NCBI GenBank assembly: GCA_947458575.1
Contig: CANHBE010000121.1
Span: forward strand, 1 to 7,704
DNA from: Flavobacteriaceae bacterium
GTDB taxonomy: Bacteria; Bacteroidota; Bacteroidia; Flavobacteriales; Flavobacteriaceae
Direction: 5' to 3'
Length of the DNA: 7,704 nt
The notes under the pieces are model-generated. The model was given only the letters and a program-made list of their open reading frames with translations, did no database searches and was not told the DNA's origin. A program made the position numbers and the translations under genes. How positions within the stretch are numbered: the stretch's first letter is position 1; each line of letters starts with the position of its first letter. Below are positions 7,490 to 7,704 of this stretch, one piece after another.

Positions 7490-7520
7490 AAAAAAGGATG
7501 TCGCAACAACATCCTTTTTT
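7490..7520. terminator. Bidirectional rho-independent terminator between flippase and OmpA-family gene
   Basis: A 12-bp perfect inverted repeat, AAAAAAGGATGT (7490-7501) with ACATCCTTTTTT (7509-7520), encloses a 7-base loop, CGCAACA. It starts two bases after the flippase TAA. On the plus strand it ends in six Ts. On the minus strand, 19 bases past the OmpA-family stop, it ends in nine Ts (complement of 7487-7495). Both convergent genes can therefore use it. Confidence 0.9.
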
Positions 7521-7539
7521 CATATTCTGGGGTTTCTGA

Positions 7540-7704
7540 TTAAAGAGCCATGATGATAAACTCACTTCTTCTATTGGCCTGATGTTCTTCTTCAGAGCAT
7601 TTCACGCCATCAGCACATTGGTTTACGAGTTGTGTTTCTCCGTAACCTTTTCCTGTGAGTCGAGATTCTTCTACACCGTTTTTCACTAGCCAAGCCACAG
7701 TAGA
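7540..7704 (-). CDS. OmpA-family protein, C-terminal peptidoglycan-binding domain (partial, 5' end outside window)
   Basis: The last 54 residues of a gene entering from the right edge are encoded on the minus strand, ending at a TAA (7540-7542). Visible landmarks are WLVKNGVEESRLTGKGYGE and, near the end, HQANRRSEFIIMAL. The Arg-Leu-x-GxGYGE block and the NRRSEF motif are hallmarks of the OmpA C-terminal domain (PF00691), which binds meso-diaminopimelate in peptidoglycan and anchors outer-membrane or periplasmic proteins to the wall. Between them lies a two-cysteine insert, CADGVKC followed by SEEE, a form I associate with Bacteroidota OmpA-family proteins. The N-terminal part (beta-barrel, PD40 or TPR repeats, or a lipoprotein) is outside the window, so the specific role, including any link to T9SS, cannot be stated. 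Confidence 0.9.
   Translation of the reverse strand, partial: STVAWLVKNGVEESRLTGKGYGETQLVNQCADGVKCSEEEHQANRRSEFIIMAL

Noticed and set aside
1..7704. CRISPR arrays, tRNA/rRNA genes, insertion sequences, phage or defence modules
   Set aside because: No regularly spaced repeats, cloverleaf genes, transposase-like frames, target-site duplications or nuclease/sensor modules were seen on either strand.

Overview
The window reads as a chromosomal segment of a Bacteroidota bacterium, most likely class Flavobacteriia or a close relative. The evidence is direct: two large secreted proteins end in type IX secretion system (T9SS) C-terminal sorting domains, one type A and one type B. The base composition is AT-leaning, the intergenic DNA is A/T-rich, and at least two upstream regions contain a match to the Bacteroidota -7 element TAnnTTTG. 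T9SS is confined to this phylum.

Layout: 1-177 (+) is the 3' end of an unrecognised gene. It converges, with an 8-base gap, on a SpoU/TrmH-family RNA 2'-O-methyltransferase (186-983, -). Upstream of that gene lies an intrinsic terminator (1026-1059) that belongs to the next gene, a 1020-residue secreted subtilisin-like (S8, KP-43-like) protease with beta-sandwich, Fn3, CUB and T9SS type A domains (1076-4138, -). After a 134-base AT-rich gap comes a 598-residue T9SS type B surface protein (4273-6069, -). A 150-base divergent intergenic region separates it from a Wzx-like polysaccharide flippase (about 6220-7488, +). A strong bidirectional terminator (7490-7520) sits between the flippase and the 3' end of an OmpA-family gene (7540-7704, -).

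Functionally, four of the six genes are envelope or surface genes: two T9SS cargo proteins, a lipid-linked oligosaccharide flippase and a peptidoglycan-anchoring OmpA-type protein. The methyltransferase is a housekeeping RNA-modification gene. The terminators and divergent orientation suggest small independent transcription units. The two cargo genes are the only candidates for co-transcription, because no convincing terminator separates them.

I see no tRNA, rRNA, CRISPR array, insertion sequence, phage gene or defence module, and no frameshifted gene. Every complete gene fits a known family or a known domain type, and I found no good evidence for an undescribed system. The most interesting parts are the composite architecture of the type B cargo protein, the side-by-side type A and type B cargo genes, and the isolated flippase.
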